This document shows, piece by piece, positions 8,801 through 15,303 of a stretch of 45,015 bases of DNA. Under the pieces are notes generated by a model that saw nothing but the letters and a program-made list of their open reading frames with translations, was not told where the DNA came from and searched no databases. The translations under genes and the position numbers were made by a program. Source of the stretch: Clostridia bacterium (GTDB lineage Bacteria > Bacillota > Clostridia > Christensenellales > Aristaeellaceae); contig JAFUFC010000077.1 in the NCBI GenBank assembly GCA_017470095.1, forward strand, positions 1-45,015, in the 5' to 3' direction. Numbering within the stretch: the first letter of the stretch is position 1; each line of letters begins with the position of its first letter.

Positions 8801-10768
8801 GCCAACGGCTCCGGCGTGGACGGCGTGTCCGGCGCTACCTTCTCCGCCCGTGCCCTGCGCAGTGCGGTGAACGCCGCTGCCGAGCAGGCTAACTGCACCA
8901 ACCTGGACGCTTTCAAGGCCGCCAAGGTGGAGCATGCCGCAAAAGATCCCATCGATGTGACCTATGACGTGGTGGTCGTGGGTGCCGGCGGCGCCGGCAT
9001 CGCCGCTGCCGCGCAGGCTGCCCAGGATGGAAATACCGTGCTGGTTATTGAAAAGAATGCCGAAGTGGGCGGCAACACCCTGGTTTCCGGCGGTCAGTAC
9101 CAGAGCGTGATGCCCTACCTGGTGTGGGATCCCGCTGATCCCGACGCCACCACCGGCGTGTATCCTTTCACCGGTGAAACCTATAACAAGGTCAAGTCCG
9201 TTCCCGGCTGCATGAACGAACTGAACATGATCCTGAACTGGAGCGAAGAGCCCTTCGACGCGGACTACTACGTCGATCACGAATTCGTGGCGGGCGACGC
9301 TGCCGAACTGAGCAAGCACGGCGTGCACGCCGAATACCTGCCCACCCTGAAGGCTTTGAAGGCCGAGATCCGGGAATACTTCGTCTGGGCAGCCGGTCAG
9401 TTGGCCGCCGGCAAGAATGAAAGCCAGTTGACCCTGTTCTCCACCATCAACCTGCACATCTTCCAGACCTACTACGGCGGCCTGCGCCAGAGCGCCGATA
9501 AGACCCAGTGGATCTACGGCGATATCGATCTGGTGAAGCAGTTCATCGAAGGCGGCCAGGGCCTGAAGGAGTGGCTGGAAGCCCAGGGCTCCCTCTTCCG
9601 GGAAGACACCCAGCCCACCCTGATCGGCGCGCTGTGGTATCGTGAAAACGAATTCATCGGCTCCACCATCGACCTGGATGGCGACGGCAACAATGAAATG
9701 GGCCGCTGGGGCGCTTACTTTGCCGCTCCTATCACCACCATCCAGAACGCCAATGAAAAGAACCAGATCATGAAGCGCACCACCGCCAATTCCTTGATTG
9801 TGGAAGACGGCAAGGTGACCGGCGTGAAGGCCACCCAGTATGACGGCACGGAAGTGACCGCGCATGCTGCCAAGGGCGTCATCCTGGCCACCGGCGGTTA
9901 TGCCGCCAACATCCAGGAAGTGCTGGATTACAACGTGTACTGGTCCACCGAATACCTGTCCAACGCCACCAAGACCACCAACCGCTCCTCTCTGCAGGGC
10001 GACGGCATTAAGATGGCGGAAGAAGTGGGCGCTGCCATTACCGGTATGGGCTTCACCCAGCTGATGCCCATTTCCTGGGTGGATAACGGCAACCTGGCCT
10101 TCGGCGGCGGCAACTACGCGGCTTGGATCAACCCCATGACCGGCCATCGGTTCGTGGATGAAGGCAGCGAGCGCGACGTGCTGTCCCTGGCTGAATTCCG
10201 CAACGGCATGGAAGTGAACGGCACCAAGGGCGTGTTCCTGGAATTCTACAACGCCGAAGAACTGATCCCCGGCCCCATCCAGCTGGCGCAAGGCGACTAT
10301 GAAGGCCGCTACTATCGCCGCACCATCGATCAGCTGCCTGAATTGTTCGAGCATCTGGGCGTCACCGCTGATCCCGCCGTGGTCATCGATACGATCAAAA
10401 AGTACGATACGGCCGTCATGGGCCAGGGCGAATATCCCGATGTGGGCAAGGCCATTGCTTCCCGCTGCGTGGGCAACGTGCAGAAGGACGAAAACGGCAA
10501 CTACCTGCCCGACACCTATGATCTGGAAGGTACCCTGCTGACCATCCGCCTGATGGCTCCTTCGACCCATCACACCATGGGTGGCCTGGCGGTGGATACC
10601 GACCGTCATGTGCTGAACGCCGACGGCCAGATCATCCCCGGCCTGTATGCTGCGGGTGAAGTCACCGGCGGTATCCATGGCGGCAACCGTCTGGGCGGCA
10701 ACGCCATCGTGGAAATCTTCGTGTCCGGCCGGACCGCGGCCCAGGCTGTGCAGGCAGATAACCAGTAA
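5810..10768 (+). CDS. Secreted tandem-duplicated FMN_bind / FAD-dependent reductase (fumarate reductase flavoprotein-like)
   Basis: A 1652-residue exported flavoprotein. After a Sec signal peptide (about 1-24, no lipobox) it has two copies of the same three-domain unit: FMN_bind, FMN_bind, FAD_binding_2. The second unit is offset by 816 residues (2448 bp) in the FMN domains. FMN_bind domains carry FMN on a Thr/Ser of a D-x-x-[ST]-G-A-[ST] motif attached by ApbE. DGVSGAT at 188-194, DGVTGAT at 906-912 and DGVSGAT at 1004-1010 fit; the first domain reads DAYATAT (90-96). Both FAD units have GAGGAG (242 and 1058) and the fumarate-reductase-type residues: Arg in ERD (636, 1455), HHTMGG (764-765, 1587-1588) and GNRLGG (Arg804, Arg1627). 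It probably reduces an external organic acceptor; the substrate is unknown. Confidence 0.9.
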   Translation: MKKIVALILSFCLVLGSMAIASADAVFTPGTYEATAQGFGGDVKVTLTVDENAITAIEIVGENETPGLGQAAMPVMQEAYVGKADADDVDAYATATVTSTAVKEAVAKALTAAKGEAAAADAALAFTAGTYEVSAAGYNGDSTFAVTFSDSALTGVEVVKSTETAHVGDIAFAPMIADMIEANGSGVDGVSGATFSSRALRNAVNAAAEQAACTNLDAFKAATVKHEPQAPVDLTYDIVIVGAGGAGLAAAAQAAQDGYSVLILEKAAEMGGNTLVAGGAYQSVMPYLVWDKENPDATTGINPIDGQEYAKVKNDSGRIEILKTILSWSEEEFDGTLDDAHPFVAGEIGLNAVRGVHAEYLPTLQALKAEINDYLAWAQPQLDSGVKETQLTLFSTKNLHIFQTYYGGLRPSADGSQWIYGRYELVSQVIEEGQDIKSWLCAQGSLFDFANQSTLIGCLWQRENGPQGGVVNGETIKDTKWGAYFAVPYNTMMTANPDNKLLLRTTAKELITENGKVVGVKAEQYDGTEVTAHATKGVILATGGYGANIKMVQESNVYWKPEYIADNIGTTNRAELTGDGILMAQAVGADVEGMGWTQMMPLGWVDNGNLSRGAGENVIFVNAATGKRYVDESAERDVLSLGGFENGMSKEQAEKMGLKYVPGIYIEISNPSIKINGTEEIEGRLYFRTVEEIAEMIGCDADTLRQTIQDYDNYVMGVTTEIDVPKLATQGTIGDVEKDENGNYKVDTYHIGTLRMRPQAPSTHHTMGGVKVDLNRHVLNTEGNVIPGLYAAGEVTGGIHAGNRLGGNAFTEIIVSGRVAVKAVETDNAGAEAPAVEEAAAGFIPGSYEETAQGFGGDVKVNVTVDDKAITAIEIVGENETPGIGAAAIPVLQQAYMGKAAAEDVDGVTGATVTSTAVKEAVAKALAAAKGEAAAADAALAFTAGTYEVSAAGYNGDSTFAVTFSDSALTGIEVVKSTETQYVGDIAFAPMIADMIEANGSGVDGVSGATFSARALRSAVNAAAEQANCTNLDAFKAAKVEHAAKDPIDVTYDVVVVGAGGAGIAAAAQAAQDGNTVLVIEKNAEVGGNTLVSGGQYQSVMPYLVWDPADPDATTGVYPFTGETYNKVKSVPGCMNELNMILNWSEEPFDADYYVDHEFVAGDAAELSKHGVHAEYLPTLKALKAEIREYFVWAAGQLAAGKNESQLTLFSTINLHIFQTYYGGLRQSADKTQWIYGDIDLVKQFIEGGQGLKEWLEAQGSLFREDTQPTLIGALWYRENEFIGSTIDLDGDGNNEMGRWGAYFAAPITTIQNANEKNQIMKRTTANSLIVEDGKVTGVKATQYDGTEVTAHAAKGVILATGGYAANIQEVLDYNVYWSTEYLSNATKTTNRSSLQGDGIKMAEEVGAAITGMGFTQLMPISWVDNGNLAFGGGNYAAWINPMTGHRFVDEGSERDVLSLAEFRNGMEVNGTKGVFLEFYNAEELIPGPIQLAQGDYEGRYYRRTIDQLPELFEHLGVTADPAVVIDTIKKYDTAVMGQGEYPDVGKAIASRCVGNVQKDENGNYLPDTYDLEGTLLTIRLMAPSTHHTMGGLAVDTDRHVLNADGQIIPGLYAAGEVTGGIHGGNRLGGNAIVEIFVSGRTAAQAVQADNQ
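5888..6480 (+). repeat. Long direct repeat, copy 1 (FMN_bind pair of module A)
   Basis: This stretch encodes the two FMN-binding domains of the first module. It aligns without gaps to 8336-8928 at a constant offset of 2448 bp. Identity is above about 90% by eye in 6181-6480, clearly higher than between the two FAD domains. Confidence 0.85.
8336..8928 (+). repeat. Long direct repeat, copy 2 (FMN_bind pair of module B)
   Basis: Second copy of the FMN_bind pair. Most differences from copy 1 are silent; the main coding changes are the flavinylation motif of the first domain and a few short substitutions such as Ala-His to Gln-Tyr. Confidence 0.85.
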
Positions 10769-10789
10769 TCTTCACAGAATCAACCCTTT

Positions 10790-10820
10790 GGGGCAGGAGA
10801 ATTCCTGCCCCAATTTTATG
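10790..10820 (+). terminator. Terminator after the tandem flavoprotein
   Basis: GGGGCAGGA (10790-10798) pairs with TCCTGCCCC (10803-10811) around a GAAT loop, followed by an imperfect T-rich tail (AATTTTATGTTT). Confidence 0.75.
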
Positions 10821-10824
10821 TTTC

Positions 10825-10853
10825 TTGCGTTCCATGCGAAAGTATGATATACT
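10825..10853 (+). promoter_or_regulatory. Extended -10 promoter for the small secreted protein
   Basis: TTGCGT (10825-10830), a 17-nt spacer and TATACT (10848-10853), preceded by an extended TG (10845-10846). It lies about 30 nt before the GTG start at 10883. The string TATGATATACT also occurs in the pdp promoter. Confidence 0.65.
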
Positions 10854-10882
10854 GAGAAAAAATACCAAAGGAGTGCGTTTTT

Positions 10883-11653
10883 GTGAAGAAAAGAATGCTG
10901 GCTGCCCTTCTGTTGCTGGTTCTGCTGCTGGGTATGATTCCCACGGTCTTGGCTGATGGCCGCATATTTGAAATCAACGCCAAGGTCACTATGAACAGCC
11001 GGGGCTACACTGTGGTGTCCTGGGATGATTCCGAAGGCATGGCACCCTACACGGTGAGCTATGAATACGTGGATGAAAGCCGGTCCGTCAAGCAGGTGCG
11101 GTGGTGCTCTGCTCAAAACTTGACCACCAAGAGCCATGCCATCGTGGGCCTGATTCCGGGCAAGACGTATCGGATTATCGTGTTTGACCGCAACAAATAT
11201 TCCACCAGCCGCTTGATCACGGTGCCCACCAAGGCGGATATTTCCTCCACCCGGAAGCGGAAGGAAACCATCACCCCCATGTACAGCCGCAACGGGGCAT
11301 CGCCCAAGAAGCTGAAAAACATGAGCGCCAGCGCCATGCAGCGTAACATGGCCAAAGGCTATGGCTACGGTATCGAATACAGCACGGAATTTTACAGCGC
11401 CGCCAGCAAGGAAATTGTGCATGACGCGTTGTTTGCTTTCTACGCGCCCAACGGCTATGTGGACACCAACTATGCCGCCGATTTTACGCTTCCCAAGAAG
11501 GCCAACATGCGCTACTATTACACCTTCCTGGGCAGCAGTTTTTTCGATGGCTTGCTCCAGCTGAACGGCAGCATTCCCACGGGCACCTACCGGTTTGAAA
11601 TCTATTTAGAGGGCCGACTGTTTTGCAGCAAGACGTTTAAGGTGGCTAAGTAA
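10883..11653 (+). CDS. Secreted protein with fibronectin-like N-terminal domain, unknown function
   Basis: A 256-residue exported protein. The signal peptide (about 1-24) is basic then Leu-rich and ends PTVLADG. Residues about 30-115 look like a fibronectin type III-like beta sandwich (GYTVVSWDDSEGMAPYTVSY, then VGLIPGKTYRIIVFD). The C-terminal half (MAKGYGYGIEYSTEFYSA, then the NGSIPTGTYRFEIYLEGRLF segment) resembles a second beta-rich domain. No catalytic motif is seen. The start is a GTG with AAAGGAG about 9 nt upstream. It has its own promoter and terminator, so it is a single-gene unit. A cell-surface role is inferred. Confidence 0.75.
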   Translation: MKKRMLAALLLLVLLLGMIPTVLADGRIFEINAKVTMNSRGYTVVSWDDSEGMAPYTVSYEYVDESRSVKQVRWCSAQNLTTKSHAIVGLIPGKTYRIIVFDRNKYSTSRLITVPTKADISSTRKRKETITPMYSRNGASPKKLKNMSASAMQRNMAKGYGYGIEYSTEFYSAASKEIVHDALFAFYAPNGYVDTNYAADFTLPKKANMRYYYTFLGSSFFDGLLQLNGSIPTGTYRFEIYLEGRLFCSKTFKVAK

Positions 11654-11703
11654 GCGAGAAAGAGGAGGGGCGGAGACCCGCGCGGCCTCGGCCTCCTGCG
11701 CCA

Positions 11704-11745
11704 GGGTACTTTCTTTGCCTTCAGAGAAAGTACCCCCTTTTCTTT
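11704..11745 (+). terminator. Terminator after the secreted protein gene
   Basis: GGGTACTTTCT (11704-11714) and AGAAAGTACCC (11725-11735) form an 11-bp perfect stem with a 10-nt loop, followed by a T-rich CCTTTTCTTTT tail. Confidence 0.85.
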
Positions 11746-11768
11746 TGGTTCCCGCGCATAAAAACGAA

Positions 11769-11816
11769 TGACAAAAGTCCTTATTTTTTTGTCAAAAAGT
11801 CCTTATTTTTTTGTCA
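11769..11816 (+). repeat. Two tandem 22-bp repeats with inverted ends upstream of the rpsF promoter
   Basis: Two exact 22-bp copies, each beginning AAAAGTCCTTA and ending TTTGTCA, lie at 11773-11794 and 11795-11816. TGACAAAA (11769-11776) is complementary to TTTTGTCA (11787-11794), so each unit can also act as an inverted repeat. The block ends 7 bp before the -35 box of the rpsF promoter. Function is unknown; an operator or UP-like element is possible. Confidence 0.8.
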
Positions 11817-11822
11817 AACCCC

Positions 11823-11851
11823 TTGCAATTTCTTCCGTTATCCTTTATAAT
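11823..11851 (+). promoter_or_regulatory. Promoter of the rpsF-ssb-rpsR operon
   Basis: TTGCAA (11823-11828), 17-nt spacer and a perfect TATAAT (11846-11851). It leaves a leader of about 60 nt before the rpsF start. Confidence 0.85.
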
Positions 11852-11870
11852 ATCTAATTGGCACATCCTT

Positions 11871-11902
11871 GCGTCCTACGTAGGATAGGACGCCATACGT
11901 CC
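11871..11902 (+). promoter_or_regulatory. rpsF leader with two mutually exclusive hairpins
   Basis: GCGTCCTA (11871-11878) can pair with TAGGACGC (11886-11893). Alternatively GGACG (11888-11892) pairs with CGTCC (11898-11902), immediately before the ribosome site GAGGAGG. The two stems share bases and cannot coexist. The S6:S18 complex is known to bind rpsF leaders in several phyla, but I do not see a clear copy of that motif, so the role is speculative. Confidence 0.4.
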
Positions 11903-11919
11903 ATGAGGAGGTGAAAAGA

Positions 11920-12318
11920 ATGAACAAGTATGAAGTGGTGTACATCATCGACCCCGCTGTGGAGGAAGAAGCCCGCAAAGCGCTCATCGCCAAGTTCAAC
12001 GACCTGATCACCGGAAACGGTGGCAGCGTGGATAAGGTGGAAGAGTGGGGCAAGCGCCGCCTGGCCTATGCCATCGATTATAAGACCGAGGGCTACTATG
12101 TGCTGGTGAACTTCCAGGCTGAGGCCGAACTGCCCAAGGAACTGGAGCGTAACCTTCAGATTTCCGACAGCGTCATTCGCTACCAGGTGATCAAGCAGAT
12201 TGAGCGCAAAGTGGGCATCAAGCCCCGGGCCGTGCGTCCCGCTCCTGTGGCTCCTGCCGCGGAAGCGCCCGCCGTCGAGGCTCCCGCTGAACCCGCTGTG
12301 GAAACCCCCGCTGAATAA
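11920..12318 (+). CDS. rpsF: 30S ribosomal protein S6
   Basis: This 132-residue S6 binds S18 in the platform of the small subunit. The core begins MNKYEVVYIIDPAVEEEARK and contains the typical VEEWGKRRLAYAIDYKTEGYYVLVNF. A C-terminal tail of about 30 residues is rich in Ala, Pro and Glu (for example APAVEAPAEPAVETPAE); such tails vary between species and are probably disordered. The ATG at 11920 is spaced well from GAGGAGG; a GTG at 11911 overlaps that site and is unlikely. It is the first gene of the canonical rpsF-ssb-rpsR operon. Confidence 0.97.
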   Translation: MNKYEVVYIIDPAVEEEARKALIAKFNDLITGNGGSVDKVEEWGKRRLAYAIDYKTEGYYVLVNFQAEAELPKELERNLQISDSVIRYQVIKQIERKVGIKPRAVRPAPVAPAAEAPAVEAPAEPAVETPAE

Positions 12319-12333
12319 GGGAGAGAGCGAAAG

Positions 12334-12786
12334 ATGAACAAGGTCTTTTTGATCGGCAATCTCACCCGTGATCCCGAAATGCGCACCACCCAGAGCGGTG
12401 TGAACCTGTGCAGCTTCACCATCGCGGTGAACCGCCGCCGGGGCAATAACGCCGAAGCGGGCCAGCCGGAAGCGGATTTCTTCCGTGTTACGGCCTGGCG
12501 GCAGCTGGGCGATATCTGCGGCCGGTATCTGGCCAAAGGCCGGAAGGTGGCGATCACTGGCACGGTGTCTGCTTCTGCCTATGTAGGGCAGGATGGGCAG
12601 GCCCGGGCCAGCTTGGAAGTGCAGGCGGATGACGTGGAATTCCTGACGCCCAAGGGCGAAGCCGGCGATGCCGGCGCTTACGCCTCTGCGGCTCCTGCCG
12701 CACCTCGCGCTAACAACGCGGGCTATGGCTCCGCTCCTCAGGGCGGCGGCTTTGTGCAGGTGGATGAAGAGGAATTGCCGTTCTGA
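12334..12786 (+). CDS. ssb: Single-stranded DNA-binding protein
   Basis: This 150-residue SSB coats single-stranded DNA in replication, recombination and repair. The OB fold is intact (MNKVFLIGNLTRDPEMR, CSFTIAVNRR, DFFRVTAWRQLGDICGRYLAKG). A flexible Ala/Gly-rich linker follows. The acidic tip that recruits partner proteins is present as VDEEELPF, equivalent to the DDDIPF tip of other SSBs. It lies 15 nt after rpsF and 36 nt before rpsR. In Firmicutes this is the position of the essential housekeeping SSB. Confidence 0.97.
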   Translation: MNKVFLIGNLTRDPEMRTTQSGVNLCSFTIAVNRRRGNNAEAGQPEADFFRVTAWRQLGDICGRYLAKGRKVAITGTVSASAYVGQDGQARASLEVQADDVEFLTPKGEAGDAGAYASAAPAAPRANNAGYGSAPQGGGFVQVDEEELPF

Positions 12787-12822
12787 TCCTGATCGGAAAA
12801 TGAATGAAGGAGGATGAGAATC

Positions 12823-13077
12823 ATGTCTGAGGATCGTGGCGAAAAGCGCCCCCGTCCCCGCGGAAAGCGCCCCCGGCGTAAGGTGTGCGATTTCTGCGTG
12901 AGCAAGATCGAATATATCGATTATAAAGATGTCAATCGTCTGCGTCGTTCCATCAACGAACGCGGCAAGATCCTGCCCCGCCGCATGACTGGCAACTGCG
13001 CCAAGCATCAGCGTCAGCTGAGCGAGGCCATCAAGCGCGCCCGTGCCATCGCGCTGCTGCCCTACACGGTGGACTAA
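12823..13077 (+). CDS. rpsR: 30S ribosomal protein S18
   Basis: This 84-residue S18 partners with S6 in the 30S platform. The basic N-terminus ([14 protein letters not shown]) precedes a zinc-type motif, C22-x2-C25 with a downstream C-x2-H (GNCAKHQR), so this is the zinc-binding S18 form. The core [20 protein letters not shown] is conserved. The ATG at 12823 is chosen because AAGGAGG (12807-12813) would overlap an alternative ATG at 12814. It is the last gene of the operon and is followed at once by a terminator. Confidence 0.96.
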   Translation: MSEDRGEKRPRPRGKRPRRKVCDFCVSKIEYIDYKDVNRLRRSINERGKILPRRMTGNCAKHQRQLSEAIKRARAIALLPYTVD

Positions 13078-13090
13078 GGAAAACAAAAAA

Positions 13091-13115
13091 GCGTCGGTTA
13101 TCCGGCGCTTTTTTT
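13091..13115 (+). terminator. Terminator after rpsR, probably bidirectional
   Basis: GCGTCGG (13091-13097) pairs with CCGGCGC (13102-13108), loop TTAT, with AAAAAA before and TTTTTTT after. The flanking A and T runs would let it also end minus-strand transcripts of the C39-like gene, which has no other visible terminator. The 193 bases from 13116 to 13308 hold no gene that I can see. Confidence 0.85.
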
Positions 13116-13308
13116 GTTATGCAAGAGGATGATGGATAAAACAAATGCAAAAACAGATGCCTGAAAACTTGCAAGGGATGCGGATGTGATCTGCTCGCTC
13201 AGAACCGCTGCAAAGCTTTACGCATGCTGCGAGTGTAACGCTGCGTGAACGAGTGGCGGATATACATCCCTACGGTAGTGACATGTTTTTACGTCAATGC
13301 GGATGGGA

Positions 13309-13827
13309 TCAGTGGTTTTCGTCCTTCACCCACAGCAGGATCACCGTGCCGGGGGCGCAGTGCTCTTCAATAAACTGCTCCATGGGCATGACGCAGTCCT
13401 CAAAATCGTCGGCCATGTTGAAGAAGCGGAAGGTGCGGTCAGGCTGGCGGATGTAGGAGGTGAAGTGGGGCTCGGGGCCTTCCCGATAGCGGAAGATGCC
13501 TGCGCAGCTTTCCTGAGCGTCCAGCAGGGCCGCTTCCCGGCCGATGGTTTCCCGGTACTGGGGCACGTGCTGCTTCAAATATTTCCGCATCACGCACATC
13601 AGCGTGGGGCCCGGCGCCTTCAAAAAGTGCATGTCGTCCAGTTCCTGCCGCACTTCGTCAAAGGCCACATTATGATCCAGCGCTTTGCGCAGGTTGTATG
13701 CGGCAATCCAGCCACAGCCGTTCAAATTGGCCGGAATGGTGCGGTATTGGAAAGAGGAAAAGCAATCCTGATCAATAATATACCCGTCTGGAGCAAAGCC
13801 AAATTTCAGTGGTTTGGGCGCAGCCAT
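13309..13827 (-). CDS. C39-like papain-fold protein, putative cysteine peptidase
   Basis: A 172-residue protein without a signal peptide. It has the spaced residues of a papain-like C39-type fold: Cys38 in NLNGCGWIAAYNL, His121 in PEPHFTSYIR and Asn137 in RFFNMADD, followed by a hydrophobic ending (PGTVILLWVKDE). In C39-type domains Cys, His and Asn/Asp form the catalytic triad; activity here is inferred from pattern only. The ATG at 13827 has GGGAGAG upstream. It lies alone, transcribed from its own consensus promoter. It could equally be an inactive fold relative. Confidence 0.6.
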   Translation of the reverse strand: MAAPKPLKFGFAPDGYIIDQDCFSSFQYRTIPANLNGCGWIAAYNLRKALDHNVAFDEVRQELDDMHFLKAPGPTLMCVMRKYLKQHVPQYRETIGREAALLDAQESCAGIFRYREGPEPHFTSYIRQPDRTFRFFNMADDFEDCVMPMEQFIEEHCAPGTVILLWVKDENH

Positions 13828-13869
13828 CGCGTATTCTCTCCCTTCCGACAATTTTCGCGGCAATTCGAT

Positions 13870-13898
13870 ATTATAAAGAAGAAACGTGAAAATGTCAA
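13870..13898 (-). promoter_or_regulatory. Perfect consensus promoter of the C39-like gene (minus strand)
   Basis: Read on the minus strand: TTGACA (13893-13898), 17-nt spacer, TATAAT (13870-13875). Both boxes are exact consensus. It begins just downstream of the terminator hairpin of the preceding operon. Confidence 0.88.
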
Positions 13899-13910
13899 AT
13901 GGAGAAGAAA

Positions 13911-13949
13911 GCAAACTGCCCGAGGGTTTCTCTCCCTCAGGCAGTTTGC
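13911..13949 (-). terminator. Terminator of the pdp-acyltransferase operon (minus strand)
   Basis: GCAAACTGCC (13911-13920) and GGCAGTTTGC (13940-13949) pair perfectly, extended inward by GAGGG/CCCTC. On the minus strand the hairpin is followed by TTTCTTCTCC, a weak T-rich tail. Confidence 0.78.
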
Positions 13950-13967
13950 CAGGAGGCCGCCTCCTGG
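13949..13967. repeat. Second hairpin next to the operon terminator
   Basis: CCAGGAGG (13949-13956), loop CCG, CCTCCTGG (13960-13967): a perfect 8-bp stem immediately beside the larger terminator hairpin. It may add to termination. Confidence 0.6.
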
Positions 13968-14112
13968 GCTTGACTTGCGGTTGTGAAAATATCGGCTAAG
14001 AACAGGCATTGTGCCACTGAAACATGAAGCATCATGCCAACACAACAGCTTGTGAAATTTGATGGACAAAGCCCTTTCGCACAAGGCAGGGGCGCAAGCC
14101 CAGGGCATTGCG

Positions 14113-15300
14113 TTACTTGCCGCCAAGCTTTCTTTTGAATAACCGTGCCACAGGCCGTTCAAACACGTAGGTGACCACTGTGGCCACGATCAGCGCTGTG
14201 GCGAAGCACAGCAGCGTGTAGGGCAGCCGCCAGGCGGGGTCGTTCATAAAGGGATCGGGGAGGGCGCTGGGGGGAAGGTGCCATTCTTTGAGTTTGACGG
14301 CCAGCAGCTGATGATATATATAGAATTGGAAGGAAATGGTGCTGAGAAAATGCATCAGTTTATTGCCCAGCAAAAAGCGCAGGGTGGGCAGGGAACAGGC
14401 GGCACTGATCAGGGCCACGCATAAGGTGACGGACAAGCCAAAGCGCCGGTCCATCTGGCCTTGGCGGATGGCGTCGTAGCCGTTGGACGCGGCCTGGCCC
14501 TGGGCAATGGCCACCAGCTGGAACAGGCAGAGCAGGAACATGACGGTGAAAACCAGTTTAATTTTCTTCTCCCATACGCCGTCGCCCAGCTTTTTTCGCA
14601 GTGATTGATAAGCTGCAGCGGCCACAAAGCCGTTGGCGTACACATCCAGGAAGGCGGGCAGCTGATTAAAATACATGCTGGTGTCCGCCTGCTGCCCGGC
14701 CCAGGCCCGGAAGGCGAAAGCAGCCCCGGCCATGAGGGCATAGGTGATGAGCGGCCATTTCTTGAACGCCCGGGCCAGGAAGGGGAAAAGCAAATAAAAC
14801 TGCATTTCGACCCCCAGGGTCCATAGCGCGCCGTTCAGGGGGGTGCCCTGGTAGTTGAAGGGGAAGAGGGTGTGGGTGAAGGTCAAATGTGCGGCTAAAT
14901 CCTTGGCCGCATCCCCGGCGGAGGCGTATTCCCCTCGGGCGCAGGCAAGGATGAACAGCGGCAGGATGCACAGCAAATAGGACGGCAGGATGCGGATCAG
15001 CCGTCGCTGGTAGAACGGCAGGATCTTAGGGTTCTTTTTTGCGTTGGCGTAGGGCAGGTACAGCAAAAAACCGGAGAGCAGCAGCATGCCATCCACCCAG
15101 ATATAGCCGGAGCGGAGCAGAAAATCCAGGCTGACGACATGGTTGCCCAGGAGGAACGTGGGGGTCAGCCAGCCCTGCTGCCAAATGTGATACCAACCCA
15201 CCAGGAAAACGCAAAGGGCCCGAACCCCATCCAGCACATCGATGCGGTCGGGGTCCGGGGCCTGGGTATAGGGGCGGAAAAGAAGGTTGATCTGTTCCAT
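14113..15300 (-). CDS. Acyltransferase 3 family membrane protein
   Basis: A 395-residue integral membrane protein of the acyltransferase 3 (OafA/YrhL-like) family, which moves acyl groups across the membrane onto cell-surface sugars or peptidoglycan. The N-terminal block has the family pattern R-x-D-x-L-D-G-x-R-A followed by the catalytic-type His in FLVGWYHIW. Later come the FFYQRR-like motif (LPFYQRRLIRILPSYL) and many hydrophobic helices, with GALWTLGVEMQFYLLFPFL typical of the family. There are roughly ten membrane segments. It follows the TPR gene by 3 nt, so the two are co-translated. The acceptor is unknown. Confidence 0.85.
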   Translation of the reverse strand: MEQINLLFRPYTQAPDPDRIDVLDGVRALCVFLVGWYHIWQQGWLTPTFLLGNHVVSLDFLLRSGYIWVDGMLLLSGFLLYLPYANAKKNPKILPFYQRRLIRILPSYLLCILPLFILACARGEYASAGDAAKDLAAHLTFTHTLFPFNYQGTPLNGALWTLGVEMQFYLLFPFLARAFKKWPLITYALMAGAAFAFRAWAGQQADTSMYFNQLPAFLDVYANGFVAAAAYQSLRKKLGDGVWEKKIKLVFTVMFLLCLFQLVAIAQGQAASNGYDAIRQGQMDRRFGLSVTLCVALISAACSLPTLRFLLGNKLMHFLSTISFQFYIYHQLLAVKLKEWHLPPSALPDPFMNDPAWRLPYTLLCFATALIVATVVTYVFERPVARLFKRKLGGK

Positions 15301-15303
15301 ACG

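Noticed and set aside
5099-10678. An open frame of 1859 codons on the minus strand, antisense to aqpZ and the tandem flavoprotein
   Set aside because: It mirrors the codon bias of the plus-strand genes (GC-rich third positions suppress stops on the other strand), is rich in His, Gly and Ala, has no domain I recognise, and runs across the aqpZ terminator.
11769-11816. The 22-bp repeats as a start of a CRISPR array
   Set aside because: The copies touch each other without spacers and there are only two; no cas gene is nearby.
13116-13308. A possible tRNA or small RNA in the gap after rpsR
   Set aside because: No cloverleaf, T-arm motif, promoter or terminator pair could be found; the gap looks like plain spacer.
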